Below, piece by piece: positions 17,521 through 25,679 of a DNA stretch of 64,000 bases. The notes below the pieces were generated by a model that saw only the letters and a list, made by a program, of their open reading frames with translations, had not been told where the DNA came from and did not search any database. Source of the DNA: Bog-473 sp963828505 (GTDB lineage Bacteria > Actinomycetota > Acidimicrobiia > Acidimicrobiales > RAAP-2); the NCBI GenBank assembly GCA_963828505.1, contig CAWHFM010000007.1, forward strand, positions 434,001 to 498,000, in the 5' to 3' direction. A program made the position numbers and the translations under genes. The first letter of the stretch is position 1; the number at the start of each line of letters is the position of its first letter.

Positions 17521-17829
17521 CTAGGGAGATACAGGCTCTGCCGCAATGGCGATGACGGACTGCAACGCCGCGACGTGTCCCTCAAAGGCCTTCCGGCCGA
17601 TGTCGGTCAGGCGTACCCGAACTCGTCGTCTGCGATTGGTCACCAATCGTTCGATGGTGGCGTAGCCCGCGTCCTCCAAAATCGAGAACTGCTTGGACAG
17701 AGCCGAATCAGACATACCCAGCCGATCACGCACGAACGAGAAATCCGCCCAATCGGTTGAAGCCAAGAGCGCGACGATGGACAGACGCGTACTGGGATGG
17801 ATGATCTCGTCGAATTTGGCGGTACTCAC
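17521..17829 (-). CDS. Winged-helix transcriptional regulator (HTH_34 type)
   Basis: DNA-binding protein of 102 residues, the normal size for single-domain winged-helix regulators of the ArsR/MarR-like HTH_34 group. It starts FDEIIHPSTRLSIVALLAS. The recognition helix is in MSDSALSKQFSILEDAGY and the wing in LVTNRRRRVRVRLTDIGRKAF. It overlaps the upstream membrane-protein gene by 4 bases (ATGA). Two tandem palindromes ACTTTCC-N5-GGAAAGT just upstream of that operon are the obvious autoregulatory operators. The effector is unknown. The partner membrane protein may be the sensor or effector. Confidence 0.85.
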   Translation of the reverse strand: MSTAKFDEIIHPSTRLSIVALLASTDWADFSFVRDRLGMSDSALSKQFSILEDAGYATIERLVTNRRRRVRVRLTDIGRKAFEGHVAALQSVIAIAAEPVSP

Positions 17830-18309
17830 GAACCATCGAGGCGCTGCTCGGCCCGTCGACGCACGGTGTCCATCAATCTCGGTCCGCCGATGAGAACGAG
17901 TGCGGCCACGACCACGCTGGCCAAGATCGCTGAATGACGGGCGCCGTCTGCATTGGCGATCAGGGCGATCGCAACGGTGACAATCGTCATGAGAATCAAG
18001 AAACCAATGACCAATGCGGGTAGGTGGCGGCTCACGAGGTCACTGCGGACGCTCAAATGCGGCGAAGCATGCCGGCCAGAAAGAATGCGCGGCGCGACGT
18101 GCAGAATGCACAGCCCCGAAGACCACTGATCCGGCGATGAGCGCCCACGGCGGGCCGTAGTCCGCCAGGACGCCGAGCACCACCCACCCTCCAGCGACAC
18201 TGACCCAGTACCACGGAGGCACGTCGATCTCGGCGATCACCTGCTGGCGCCTCTGTTCGATCGAACCCAACGCCAGCCGGGCCTCCGCCTCTGTGACCTC
18301 GTTGTTCAT
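17826..18309 (-). CDS. Four-helix membrane protein co-transcribed with wHTH regulator (frameshifted)
   Basis: About 160 residues. The start MNNEVTEAEARLALGSIEQR at 18309 follows a good AAGGGG site. Two hydrophobic spans come first (VSVAGGWVVLGVLADYG and the segment from PPWALIAGSVVFGAVHS). The reading then moves frame near 18105 to ILSGRHASPHLSVRSDLVS and two more spans (ALVIGFLILMTIVTVAIALI and ASVVVAALVLIGG). The net error is one extra base. The gene pair membrane protein plus HTH_34 regulator recurs in actinobacteria, and a common regulatory task is likely. Confidence 0.7.
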
Positions 18310-18323
18310 GTCATAACCCCTTC

Positions 18324-18366
18324 ACTTTCCTGGTTGGAAACTCTACTACTTTCCAACTGGGAAAGT
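18324..18366. promoter_or_regulatory. Tandem operators ACTTTCC-N5-GGAAAGT
   Basis: Site 1 (18324-18342) reads ACTTTCC-TGGTT-GGAAACT. Site 2 (18348-18366) reads ACTTTCC-AACTG-GGAAAGT and is perfect. They are spaced 24 bp apart and also overlap as GTTGGAAA...TTTCCAAC. They lie 15-57 bp upstream of the membrane-protein/wHTH operon start, the expected place for autorepression. Confidence 0.7.
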
Positions 18367-18433
18367 CAACGGGCTTCCGCCTGTTCCGTCCGGTGGCGTT
18401 CGCTGGACGGCCGGGATCCGCCAGGCCGAGGGA

Positions 18434-18847
18434 TCACGTGGTGGGTGACCTCCAGAAGAACTCCAGCTGGATGTTGTCCGGGTCGCGAAACGTCAGCATG
18501 GCGTTGCGTGTGTACTCGGGCTCCTTGACCCCTGAGTGCTCGATGCCCAACCGATCCAGCCTCTCCGCCCACTCGTCGAGGTCTTCTCGTCGGTCGACCA
18601 AGAACTCCAGGTGGTCCAGGCCGGTGTGCAACTCGCTGAAGCGCTCGCCCTGATTGCCCTCATGACCGACCAGGCACAACACGAGCCGAGTCCTCGGCTC
18701 AGTCAGTGCGACATAGCGCATCCGGCGGTCGGCCGCGGTGTAGTCGTACAGCACCTCCAAGCCCAGCAGGGCTGAGTACCACAACGCACTGGTTCCTGGG
18801 TCGCGAACGGTCAGGTTGACTTCCATTCGACCCGAGATCGAAGGCAT
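18434..18847 (-). CDS. VOC-family (glyoxalase/dioxygenase fold) protein
   Basis: 137 residues with two beta-alpha-beta-beta-beta modules. The first begins MEVNLTVRDPGTSALWYSALLGLEVL. The second contains LDHLEFLVDRREDLDEWAERL and ends AMLTFRDPDNIQLEFFW, the usual last strand with a metal-ligand Glu. His in LDHLEF is a second potential ligand. Members include lyases, dioxygenases and resistance proteins. Nothing here fixes the substrate. It is divergent from the next gene. Confidence 0.85.
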   Translation of the reverse strand: MPSISGRMEVNLTVRDPGTSALWYSALLGLEVLYDYTAADRRMRYVALTEPRTRLVLCLVGHEGNQGERFSELHTGLDHLEFLVDRREDLDEWAERLDRLGIEHSGVKEPEYTRNAMLTFRDPDNIQLEFFWRSPTT

Positions 18848-19004
18848 GCGTGGAGTTTCTCACTCGGGTCCGCACCTCGAGAGCCGGCCCGGGGCGCGGT
18901 TGGGTGGCCACTCGCGACTTCCGCATGCGGCATTCCCGGGTGACAGGAGGCTACGGTGCAGACAAGGAACGGAGTCGGCGGATGCGCGAGATCGGAGACC
19001 GGTG

Positions 19005-19451
19005 ATGACGTCGAAGTCTGATTTCACGGCTGAGGAATGGCAGCTGATCCTGGAGGCGCCACCAAGTGCCGGAATGATCGTGGTCACGGCTCAACGGGGA
19101 GGCTCGTTTCGCGAGACCATCGCCATGGCCAAGGCCTACGCCGAGGCGCGCCAGCAACACGGCGAGAGCGAACTTCTGGACGAGATCGTCGCGGCGAAAC
19201 CTGAGCGCGATCACACGCACTATCACTCCTTCGAGGAACTCAAGCAGCACGGACTGCAACACCTGCGTGATTCGGTCGCTCTGCTTGAGGGCAAAGCGAC
19301 GCCGGCCGAGGTCGACGAGTATCGCCGCTTCATCGTCACGCTGTCACAGAAAGTCGCCGCGGCTCATCGAGAGCACGGTCAAGAAGTGAGCGACTCCGAG
19401 CAGGCGGCGATCGACGACATCACGGAAGCGCTGAACACGACCGTCGCGTAG
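19005..19451 (+). CDS. Conserved-looking hypothetical, all-helical
   Basis: 148 residues from the ATG at 19005 (a longer reading from 18816 lacks support). Contains FTAEEWQLILEAPPSAGMIVV, the helical repeat ETIAMAKAYAEARQQHGESELLDE, a histidine-rich DHTHYHSFEEL and a C-terminal segment with EQAAIDDITEALN. No membrane spans or signal peptide. The pattern is reminiscent of small stress-associated actinobacterial proteins, but I cannot assign a function. Confidence 0.65.
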   Translation: MTSKSDFTAEEWQLILEAPPSAGMIVVTAQRGGSFRETIAMAKAYAEARQQHGESELLDEIVAAKPERDHTHYHSFEELKQHGLQHLRDSVALLEGKATPAEVDEYRRFIVTLSQKVAAAHREHGQEVSDSEQAAIDDITEALNTTVA

Positions 19452-19468
19452 GAAGCGTCGCCGGGCTA

Positions 19469-20143
19469 GTGCATCCGCCTGGCTCCATGGGACCACGACT
19501 GCCCCCCGGGCTAGCCATCGCCTGTGTGGCGGTCGGACTGCTGGCTGCCGCGTGCGGATCAACACACAGCGTTGTCGAGAATTCGAGCAGTGGACTCCAT
19601 GACACAACCACACGAGCGACGACGACGGTACTTCCGCCCGCGACGACCACTGCACCCCAGGCTTCAGAGCCGATTGCCGGTGCCTGTCCTCCCGGGTGCA
19701 GCCTCCCTGCGGATTACGACGCAATCACCTGGCTCGCCTCCGCCTCGAACTCGGTGACCATCGTCACCGCGTATCCGAATCCCCAGCCGACGCCCGAGGT
19801 TCCGATCCTCTTCAAGGTGGACCGAACATTGGAGAGCACCGGATCGCCGACGCAACCGATTCCTGAGGGACCCTTCTCCTTCCCCGCCATGACGCCGGGT
19901 CAGCAGTTTCTCGTGTTCCTCTCGTCTTGGCGTGGCGGTCCCTGCGTCTCGACGCTCTACTCGTACGCTCCGAGCTCTCAGTCGGCCACCTTGCTTGCTG
20001 CAGGACGGTACGACATACCGTTGCCGGGTCGTGAGCTGCCCGTTCCTCAGACCCTCACGCTGGTTCAGGTTCGAGAGCGGATGTACCCGACTGGGCCGTT
20101 CGTGCCATCCACCGACACATCCGAATCGAACTGTCCCGAGTGA
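19469..20143 (+). CDS. Secreted lipoprotein of unknown function
   Basis: Predicted lipoprotein of 224 residues from the GTG at 19469. The ATG at 19487 is equally possible. A hydrophobic N-terminus ends in the lipobox LLAAAC (Cys29 of the longer form), followed by a Thr/Ser/Pro-rich linker typical of cell-wall-spanning lipoproteins. The remaining domain begins with CPPGCSLPADYDAITWLAS and has paired cysteines near its start and end that could form disulphides. It starts 17 bases after the previous gene. Function unknown. Confidence 0.7.
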   Translation: MHPPGSMGPRLPPGLAIACVAVGLLAAACGSTHSVVENSSSGLHDTTTRATTTVLPPATTTAPQASEPIAGACPPGCSLPADYDAITWLASASNSVTIVTAYPNPQPTPEVPILFKVDRTLESTGSPTQPIPEGPFSFPAMTPGQQFLVFLSSWRGGPCVSTLYSYAPSSQSATLLAAGRYDIPLPGRELPVPQTLTLVQVRERMYPTGPFVPSTDTSESNCPE

Positions 20144-20164
20144 TCTCGGGGCCACCAGGGCCTT

Positions 20165-20479
20165 CTATCGGACTCGACGGAATCCCAACTTGGTCGCGGC
20201 GTCGACGATCCTCTTGCGATTCCGAAGAAGGCTCCACGTCATGACTCCCGTGCTCAACATCCACAGGACTGCCGTCCAGCGAAAAGTGCCGTCTCCCAAC
20301 AGGAGAAACCCACACCAGAAGCAAAAAAGCGCGCCATAGCAAACCGCCAGGAGCCTGTTCCAACGCACCTGCCCGAGCACCTTCTGAACAGTCCCGTAGT
20401 CCTCGCTCGGAATGTCCTTGCCTTTGTAGAGCGCGACCCTGACGCGCTGCCGTTCGCGCCTCTCCGCCCAACTCGCCAT
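20165..20479 (-). CDS. Small two-helix membrane protein
   Basis: 104 residues from the ATG at 20479, with a second ATG at 20488 also in frame. A basic N-terminus (MASWAERRERQRVRV) is followed by two hydrophobic helices (LLAVCYGALFCFWCGFLLL, and TAVLWMLSTGVMTWSLL) and a basic tail. No recognised domain. It is divergent from the propeller protein at 20627. Confidence 0.55.
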   Translation of the reverse strand: MASWAERRERQRVRVALYKGKDIPSEDYGTVQKVLGQVRWNRLLAVCYGALFCFWCGFLLLGDGTFRWTAVLWMLSTGVMTWSLLRNRKRIVDAATKLGFRRVR

Positions 20480-20626
20480 GGTTATCATTGTGCCCCCGAT
20501 CGCTGGAGTGAGCACAGATGGCCCCCGTAATCCTCGCTCTCGTCCCGTCGGACGCGGGCCCGGACCCGTAGCTATGACCGGACGACAGCCAGTCGCTATC
20601 GTTCGCCAAGAAGGGAAGGTGGGCCC

Positions 20627-22186
20627 TTGCGACGTACCGGGCGACAGACGTTCATGCTTCGGAGTGGCGTCGTTGCTCTCGCCGTTCTGGTGACCGTAGC
20701 GGTTCTGGGTTTCGACAACAGCGCTGGCGCCGGGGGCCGATCGCTCCACCTCACGCCACAGTACGGTGCCCCTCCGGAAGTTCGCGGTGAGGCGAACGCA
20801 TGGCCCCTGCCCGATCACGACTACTCGAATACGAGGGATGCCGGTGTGTCGCCGATCAGCGCTGCGACGGTCTCCCGTCTGGTGCCGGCGTGGACCGTAC
20901 CCATGACGGTCGGCGCCTCGACGTCGCCCATCGTCGTCGCTGGAACGGCGTACGTGCAGGACGAATCGGGGACCGTCTACGCCGTCGACGTCTCGTCTGG
21001 CCGCCTGAAGTGGAAGACGAAGGCTCTCGGCTTCAGCATCGGCCCCTATGGAGTCTCGGTCGGATGGGGGAAGCTGTTCGCCTCCACACCGAGTGGAGTG
21101 GCCGCCTTCACGCTGTCAGACGGCACCGAGCTGTGGAACCGTCGGATCACGACGACACCGGGCCAGGGAGTCGACATCCAGACGCTGCCCTACGGGGGGA
21201 AGGTCTATACCGCCAGCGTGCCGGTGGCCATCGGGGACTTCTACACGGGAGGTTCCATCGGTTACCTGGAGGCGTTGGACGCGAATACGGGGAAGGTGGA
21301 CTGGCGGTTCGACACCGTGAAGTCGAGGGACCTCTGGGGAAACCCAGCCGTGAACTCGGGCGGAGGCGGGTGGTATCCACCCGCCATCGACACGCGGACA
21401 GGAGTCCTCTACTGGGGGGTGGCCAATCCCGCTCCCTTTGTCGGCACCACCCGATACCCGAACGGATCGAGCCGGCCGGGCGCCAATCTCTACACCGACT
21501 CCATGGTGGCCCTCTCCGCCACGACCGGAAGGCTTCTCTGGTACCACCAGGCCTTCCCCCACGACCTCTACGACCGTGATCAGGTGCACGCCATGCTCGT
21601 GCCCGTGCGACGTTCGGTGGACGGGTCCCGTCTCGTCGCCGTCAGCACGGGCAAGGGTGGCTACGTGCTGGGGCTCAATCCCGTGACCGGCCGCCTGCTG
21701 TGGAAGACGGCCGTGGGCATCCACCGAAACGGGGACCTGCCACGCCTGACCGGACCGACCACGATCCTGCCCGGAACGTACGGCGGTGTGCTGACACCGC
21801 CTGCCTCTGCCGGCGGCATGGTCTATGCGGCTGCGCTCAACGCCCCGTCGACGTTGCAGCCTGATCAGACGGCGTACTTCGGCGGCCGGGTCGGCACTAT
21901 GGACGGCGACATCGTGGCCATGTCCGCTCGGACCGGCAGGATCGCCTGGGATACCAAAGTCCCCGGTGATCCGACCGGCGGGGTCACGATCGTCAACAAC
22001 CTCGTGCTCACGGCGACCTATCAAGGAGAGGTGCTCGCCCTCAACCGAGCCACCGGCGCCGTGGTGTGGAGCTACCGCGGGCCGGGCTTGGTCAACGGGT
22101 GGATGTCGGTCGTCGGCGACCAGATCTATGTACCGGTCGGCTCGCCGCCACAGCTGGTTGCTCTCAGGCTCCCACCTGGTCCCTAG
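20627..22186 (+). CDS. Secreted PQQ-type beta-propeller protein
   Basis: 519 residues from the TTG at 20627, supported by AAGGGAAGG upstream. The start is RRTGRQTFM followed by a signal peptide to about residue 35. At least six propeller blades carry the PQQ-repeat pattern Tyr-Ala-Val/Leu-Asp-x-x-Ser/Thr-Gly-x-x-x-Trp: VYAVDVSSGRLKWK, LEALDANTGKVDWRF, MVALSATTGRLLWYH, VLGLNPVTGRLLWK, IVAMSARTGRIAWDT and VLALNRATGAVVWSY. The dehydrogenase-type segment QAFPHDLYDRD resembles the HDxWD motif of quinoprotein alcohol dehydrogenases. Periplasmic or extracellular alcohol oxidation is plausible. No haem site or Cys-Cys pair is visible. Confidence 0.8.
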   Translation: MRRTGRQTFMLRSGVVALAVLVTVAVLGFDNSAGAGGRSLHLTPQYGAPPEVRGEANAWPLPDHDYSNTRDAGVSPISAATVSRLVPAWTVPMTVGASTSPIVVAGTAYVQDESGTVYAVDVSSGRLKWKTKALGFSIGPYGVSVGWGKLFASTPSGVAAFTLSDGTELWNRRITTTPGQGVDIQTLPYGGKVYTASVPVAIGDFYTGGSIGYLEALDANTGKVDWRFDTVKSRDLWGNPAVNSGGGGWYPPAIDTRTGVLYWGVANPAPFVGTTRYPNGSSRPGANLYTDSMVALSATTGRLLWYHQAFPHDLYDRDQVHAMLVPVRRSVDGSRLVAVSTGKGGYVLGLNPVTGRLLWKTAVGIHRNGDLPRLTGPTTILPGTYGGVLTPPASAGGMVYAAALNAPSTLQPDQTAYFGGRVGTMDGDIVAMSARTGRIAWDTKVPGDPTGGVTIVNNLVLTATYQGEVLALNRATGAVVWSYRGPGLVNGWMSVVGDQIYVPVGSPPQLVALRLPPGP

Positions 22187-22270
22187 CAATCCGGACGGCC
22201 CGGTTCAGCGAGAAGAGGCGGCGCCGGCGAACGGCTCGGCGGTCGCGGACGCTCGTCGGTGCAACCGCGC

Positions 22271-23983
22271 TCAGGGACTGGGCTGGGCGCGCGGCCCGCG
22301 CAACAGCCTGCCGGGGAACTCCCCGGTCGACTCGTCCTGCTCGCGCACGACGATCCCCGACTTCACCGTGGCGACGTAGCCGCGGGCTCGCTGCACCAGG
22401 CGCTTGCCCGCCGCGGGCAGGTCGTAGACCATTTCCGGAGGTTCGAGCGTCAGGGCGTCGTGGTCGATCACGTTGACGTCGGCCACATAGCCCGGTGCGA
22501 TGAGGCCGCGGTCGCGGAAGCCGTAGAGCTCTGCGGTGCGCCGCGTCTGCATGTGCACCACCTCCTCGACGGAGAGTCGCTCGCCACGGCTGCGGTCCCG
22601 GGCCCAGTGGGTCAGCATGAAGGTGGGCAGGCTGGCGTCGCAGAGCACTCCGCAGTGAGCGCCGCCGTCACCCAGGCCGAGGACGGTGGCGGGGTGGGTG
22701 AGCATCTCGCGCACCGCGTCGAGGTTGCCGTCGGCGTAGTCGAACAACGGGAGGTAGAGCAGCTCCTTCCCGTCGCGCTGGAGCATGAGGTCGTAGAGCA
22801 TCTCGTCCGTCGTCCGCCTCTCGGCCTCGGCCATCGCCTGCACGCTGCGCTCGGGTGCGGGCTCGTAGTCCGGTGGCTGGCCGAGGGGGAAAAGCTTGTG
22901 CAGGTTTCGGCGCAGCAGTTCCACGAAGCCCCCGGGACGAGGCGGCTCGTCGAGGATGGCGCGCCGCACCTCGTCGGTGCGCAGCCGGGCCACCCGCTCG
23001 GGCAGCGGGAGCTCGGCCAACTCCTGGTAGGCACGGTGGTGGGCGAAGGGATGCGTGGTCGACTCGAAGCCGACCATCAGCGACGCCGGCTTGCCTGCCA
23101 CCTGGGGCACCAGCCAGGCCCCGCGGCGATTGGCGGCGACGCCACGGTCGATCCACTCGCGCCACAGGTCGGGAGCGAAGTCGGCCTGGAGCACCTGGTA
23201 CGTGACGGGGATGCCGGCCCGCAGCGAGATCTCGGACATCCAGGCGAACTCGTGGTCCAGGTCCCGCATGTCGCTGGCCACGGAGAAGACCCGGTGACCG
23301 GCCTTGCCGAGCGCCTCGCCGATGGCGATCAGCTCGTCGGCCGGCGCCGTGGTGCCCGCCGCCAGCTCTCCGTCCTTGGCCCGGTGCAGGACGGTCCGGG
23401 TGGTCGACGCCCCCACTGCTCCCGCCCGCACGGCCTCGCGCACGAGGGCGCTCATCTCGGCGATCTCCTCCGCCGTGGCGACGTCGTTGGGCCGGCTCTC
23501 GCCGAGGACGTAGGCCCGCAGCGCGCCGTGCGGGACCAGGCAGGCGACGTCGAGGACGCGGGCGGTCCGCTCGACCTCGTCGAGGTACTCGCCGAAGGAC
23601 TCCCAGTTCCAGTTGATCCCCTCGGCCAGCGCGGTGCCGGGGATGTCCTCGACGCCTTCCATGAGCCCGATGAGCCACTCGCGGTCGGCGGCTCGGGCGG
23701 GCGCGAATCCGACGCCGCAGTTCCCCGTCACCACCGTGGTCACGCCGTGCCAGCCCGACGGAGAGACCTCCGGGTCCCAGGTCACCTGCCCGTCGTAGTG
23801 GGTGTGGATGTCGACCCACCCTGGCGTGACGAGGAGGCCACGGGCGTCGAGGACGCGCCGAGCTTGCCCCTCGACGTCACCGACGGCGGAGATGATGCCG
23901 CCGTCGATGGCGACGTCGGCCGCCCGGACCGGCCCGCCGCTGCCGTCGGCGACCGTCCCTCCCCTCAGGACCAGGTCGTGCAT
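22271..23983 (-). CDS. N-acyl-D-amino-acid deacylase-type amidohydrolase
   Basis: 570 residues, paralogous to the protein at 7822. Starts MHDLVLRGGTVADGSGG, then the metal motif VDIHTHYDGQVTWDP, WHGVTTVVTGNCGVGFAP, the region LGLGDGGAHCGVLCDASLPT and the C-terminal sandwich LIAPGYVADVNVIDHDAL. It lies 55 bases downstream of an F420-type oxidoreductase on the same strand and is probably co-transcribed with it. Many such proteins sit in lipid or steroid gene clusters in actinobacteria. The acylated D-amino-acid activity is only a family label. Confidence 0.85.
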   Translation of the reverse strand: MHDLVLRGGTVADGSGGPVRAADVAIDGGIISAVGDVEGQARRVLDARGLLVTPGWVDIHTHYDGQVTWDPEVSPSGWHGVTTVVTGNCGVGFAPARAADREWLIGLMEGVEDIPGTALAEGINWNWESFGEYLDEVERTARVLDVACLVPHGALRAYVLGESRPNDVATAEEIAEMSALVREAVRAGAVGASTTRTVLHRAKDGELAAGTTAPADELIAIGEALGKAGHRVFSVASDMRDLDHEFAWMSEISLRAGIPVTYQVLQADFAPDLWREWIDRGVAANRRGAWLVPQVAGKPASLMVGFESTTHPFAHHRAYQELAELPLPERVARLRTDEVRRAILDEPPRPGGFVELLRRNLHKLFPLGQPPDYEPAPERSVQAMAEAERRTTDEMLYDLMLQRDGKELLYLPLFDYADGNLDAVREMLTHPATVLGLGDGGAHCGVLCDASLPTFMLTHWARDRSRGERLSVEEVVHMQTRRTAELYGFRDRGLIAPGYVADVNVIDHDALTLEPPEMVYDLPAAGKRLVQRARGYVATVKSGIVVREQDESTGEFPGRLLRGPRAQPSP

Positions 23984-24037
23984 GGCGCCCAGCTTTGCAG
24001 CTCCGTGCGGGCGGACCGCACGATTCGCCGGAGCGGA

Positions 24038-25075
24038 CTACACCCAGCTACGCAGCTGCTCCATCATGCCGACCGGGTCCGGACCGACGGGCGAAACGTT
24101 CAGGTGGGTCACTCCGGCCTCGGCCAGTGCGGCCACCCGCTCCTTGATGTAACCCTCGGGCCCGCACAACGACATCCCCTCGAGCAGGTCGGCCGGGACC
24201 TTGGCCGCGGCCTCGTCCTTCTTGCCGGCCAGATAGAGGTCCTGGATCTCCGCCGCTTCCTTCTCGTACCCGTACCGGCGTGCCAACGCGTTGTAGAAGT
24301 TCTGGCCTCGAGCGCCCATGCCGCCGATGTAGAGGGCGGCGCCGGCTCGCCCCAGGTCGCGGACGCCCGCCACCTGCGACTCCTCCCCGATGGCCAGGAG
24401 TCCGCCCGCGGCCACTTGGAGCGGGCCGAGCGCGGGGTCGCGCCTGGCCGTCCCGGCGGCGAGTGACGATCCGAAGACCTCCTTCGCCTTGTCCGGGAGG
24501 AAGAACGCGGGCAGCCATCCGTCTGCCACCTCCGCCGTCAGGGCGACGTTCTTCTCCCCCAGCGCGGCGACCCAGATGGGGATGCGCGGTCGCACCGGGT
24601 GGTTGATGATCTTGAGCGCCTTGCCGAGACCGGTGCCGCGACCCTCGGGCAGCGGGACCTGATAGGCCGCACCGTCATGGGTCAGCGGCGCTTGGCGCGC
24701 CCATACGGCGCGGCAGATCTCGATGATCTCGCGGGTCCGCGCCAGGGGCCGGTCGTAGGGGACGCCGTGGAACCCCTCAATCACCTGAGGTCCCGAAGCT
24801 CCGAGCCCGAGCTCGCAGCGCCCACCCGAGAGGGCGTCCACGCCGGCCGCCGTCATGGCGATGAGTGTCGGGGTTCGGCTGTAGATGGGAAGGATCGCCG
24901 ACCCGATGCCCACCCGTTCCGTCTTGGCGGCCAGGTAGCCCATGAGGCTCGGAGCGTCGAACCCGTAGGCCTCGGCCACCCACACCAGGTCGAGCCCGAC
25001 CTTCTCCAATCGGGCGACGAGACGGGCCGACTCCTCGAAGTCCCCGGCGTAGCTCAGGGTCATGGACAGCTTCAC
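24038..25075 (-). CDS. Luciferase-like F420-dependent oxidoreductase
   Basis: 345 residues from the GTG at 25075, which follows GGAGAGG. TIM-barrel fold of the bacterial luciferase-like monooxygenase family in the F420-using branch: KLSMTLSYAGDFEESARLV at the start, LVWVAEAYGFDAPSLMGYLA, TERVGIGSAILPIYSRTP, ELGLGASGPQVIEGFHG and PIWVAALGEKNVALTAEVADGW. It would use coenzyme F420 to oxidise an alcohol or reduce an enone. It precedes the aminoacylase-type gene and is divergent from the DUF35/thiolase pair. Confidence 0.88.
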   Translation of the reverse strand: MKLSMTLSYAGDFEESARLVARLEKVGLDLVWVAEAYGFDAPSLMGYLAAKTERVGIGSAILPIYSRTPTLIAMTAAGVDALSGGRCELGLGASGPQVIEGFHGVPYDRPLARTREIIEICRAVWARQAPLTHDGAAYQVPLPEGRGTGLGKALKIINHPVRPRIPIWVAALGEKNVALTAEVADGWLPAFFLPDKAKEVFGSSLAAGTARRDPALGPLQVAAGGLLAIGEESQVAGVRDLGRAGAALYIGGMGARGQNFYNALARRYGYEKEAAEIQDLYLAGKKDEAAAKVPADLLEGMSLCGPEGYIKERVAALAEAGVTHLNVSPVGPDPVGMMEQLRSWV

Positions 25076-25196
25076 GATTCGCCTCTCCTCGCTCGGTCGG
25101 GTCGGGGGGCCGGGCCGCTCCAGGCGGCGCTGGGGTCCTCGAGCGCCACGAGCATAGGGATCCACGTGGCGCGGGCACGAGACGCCGTGTGCCAAC

Positions 25197-25679
25197 ATGC
25201 CGCCCGTGGTCGCACACGGTCCCCTACTGCGTCTCTTGCCGCGCCTGGCCGACGATGTCGCCTTCTACTGGACGTCGGGCGCCGATGGCACGTTGCGACT
25301 GCTGCGCTGCCACGCCTGTGGGTACTACATCCATCCCCCCGGCCCCGTCTGTCCCCGGTGCCTGTCGCGCCACCTCGGTCCCGAGCCAGTGAGCGGCCGC
25401 GGCCGGGTCGAGTCGTTCACCGTCAACCACCAGCAGTGGATCCCGGGCAGCGACCCCTACATCATCGCCTGGGTCTCCGTCGAGGAACAGCCCGATCTCC
25501 GGCTCACGACGAACCTGGTCGGCGTCGAGCCCGAGGACGTGAAGATCGGCATGGCCGTGCGGGTCGTCTTCGAGGAGAACGAGGACGTCTTCCTGCCGCT
25601 GTTCACTCCGGCTGAGCCGGACCTGGAGGCGGGGGCGGACGTCGAGACGGAGGCGGACGTCGTGGCGGAGGCGACGTGA
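25197..25679 (+). CDS. DUF35 zinc-ribbon/OB-fold acyl-CoA-binding protein
   Basis: 160 residues. N-terminal helices are followed by a zinc ribbon with four cysteines (LLRCHACGYYIHPPGPVCPRC). An OB-fold then has GRVESFTVNHQQWIPG and DPYIIAWVSVEEQPDLRLTTNLVG. Such proteins pair with lipid-transfer-type thiolases or hydratases, as ChsH2 and the Ltp2 aldolase do in steroid side-chain breakdown, and hold the CoA substrate. The stop overlaps the thiolase GTG start by 4 bases, consistent with an obligate complex. The last ~18 residues are acidic repeats (EADVxxEA). Confidence 0.88.
   Translation: MPPVVAHGPLLRLLPRLADDVAFYWTSGADGTLRLLRCHACGYYIHPPGPVCPRCLSRHLGPEPVSGRGRVESFTVNHQQWIPGSDPYIIAWVSVEEQPDLRLTTNLVGVEPEDVKIGMAVRVVFEENEDVFLPLFTPAEPDLEAGADVETEADVVAEAT

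Noticed and set aside
22259..24466. 735-codon plus-strand reading opposite the aminoacylase-type gene
   Set aside because: Antisense shadow of a gene with clear metal-binding motifs on the minus strand; composition is HLDxxR-rich.
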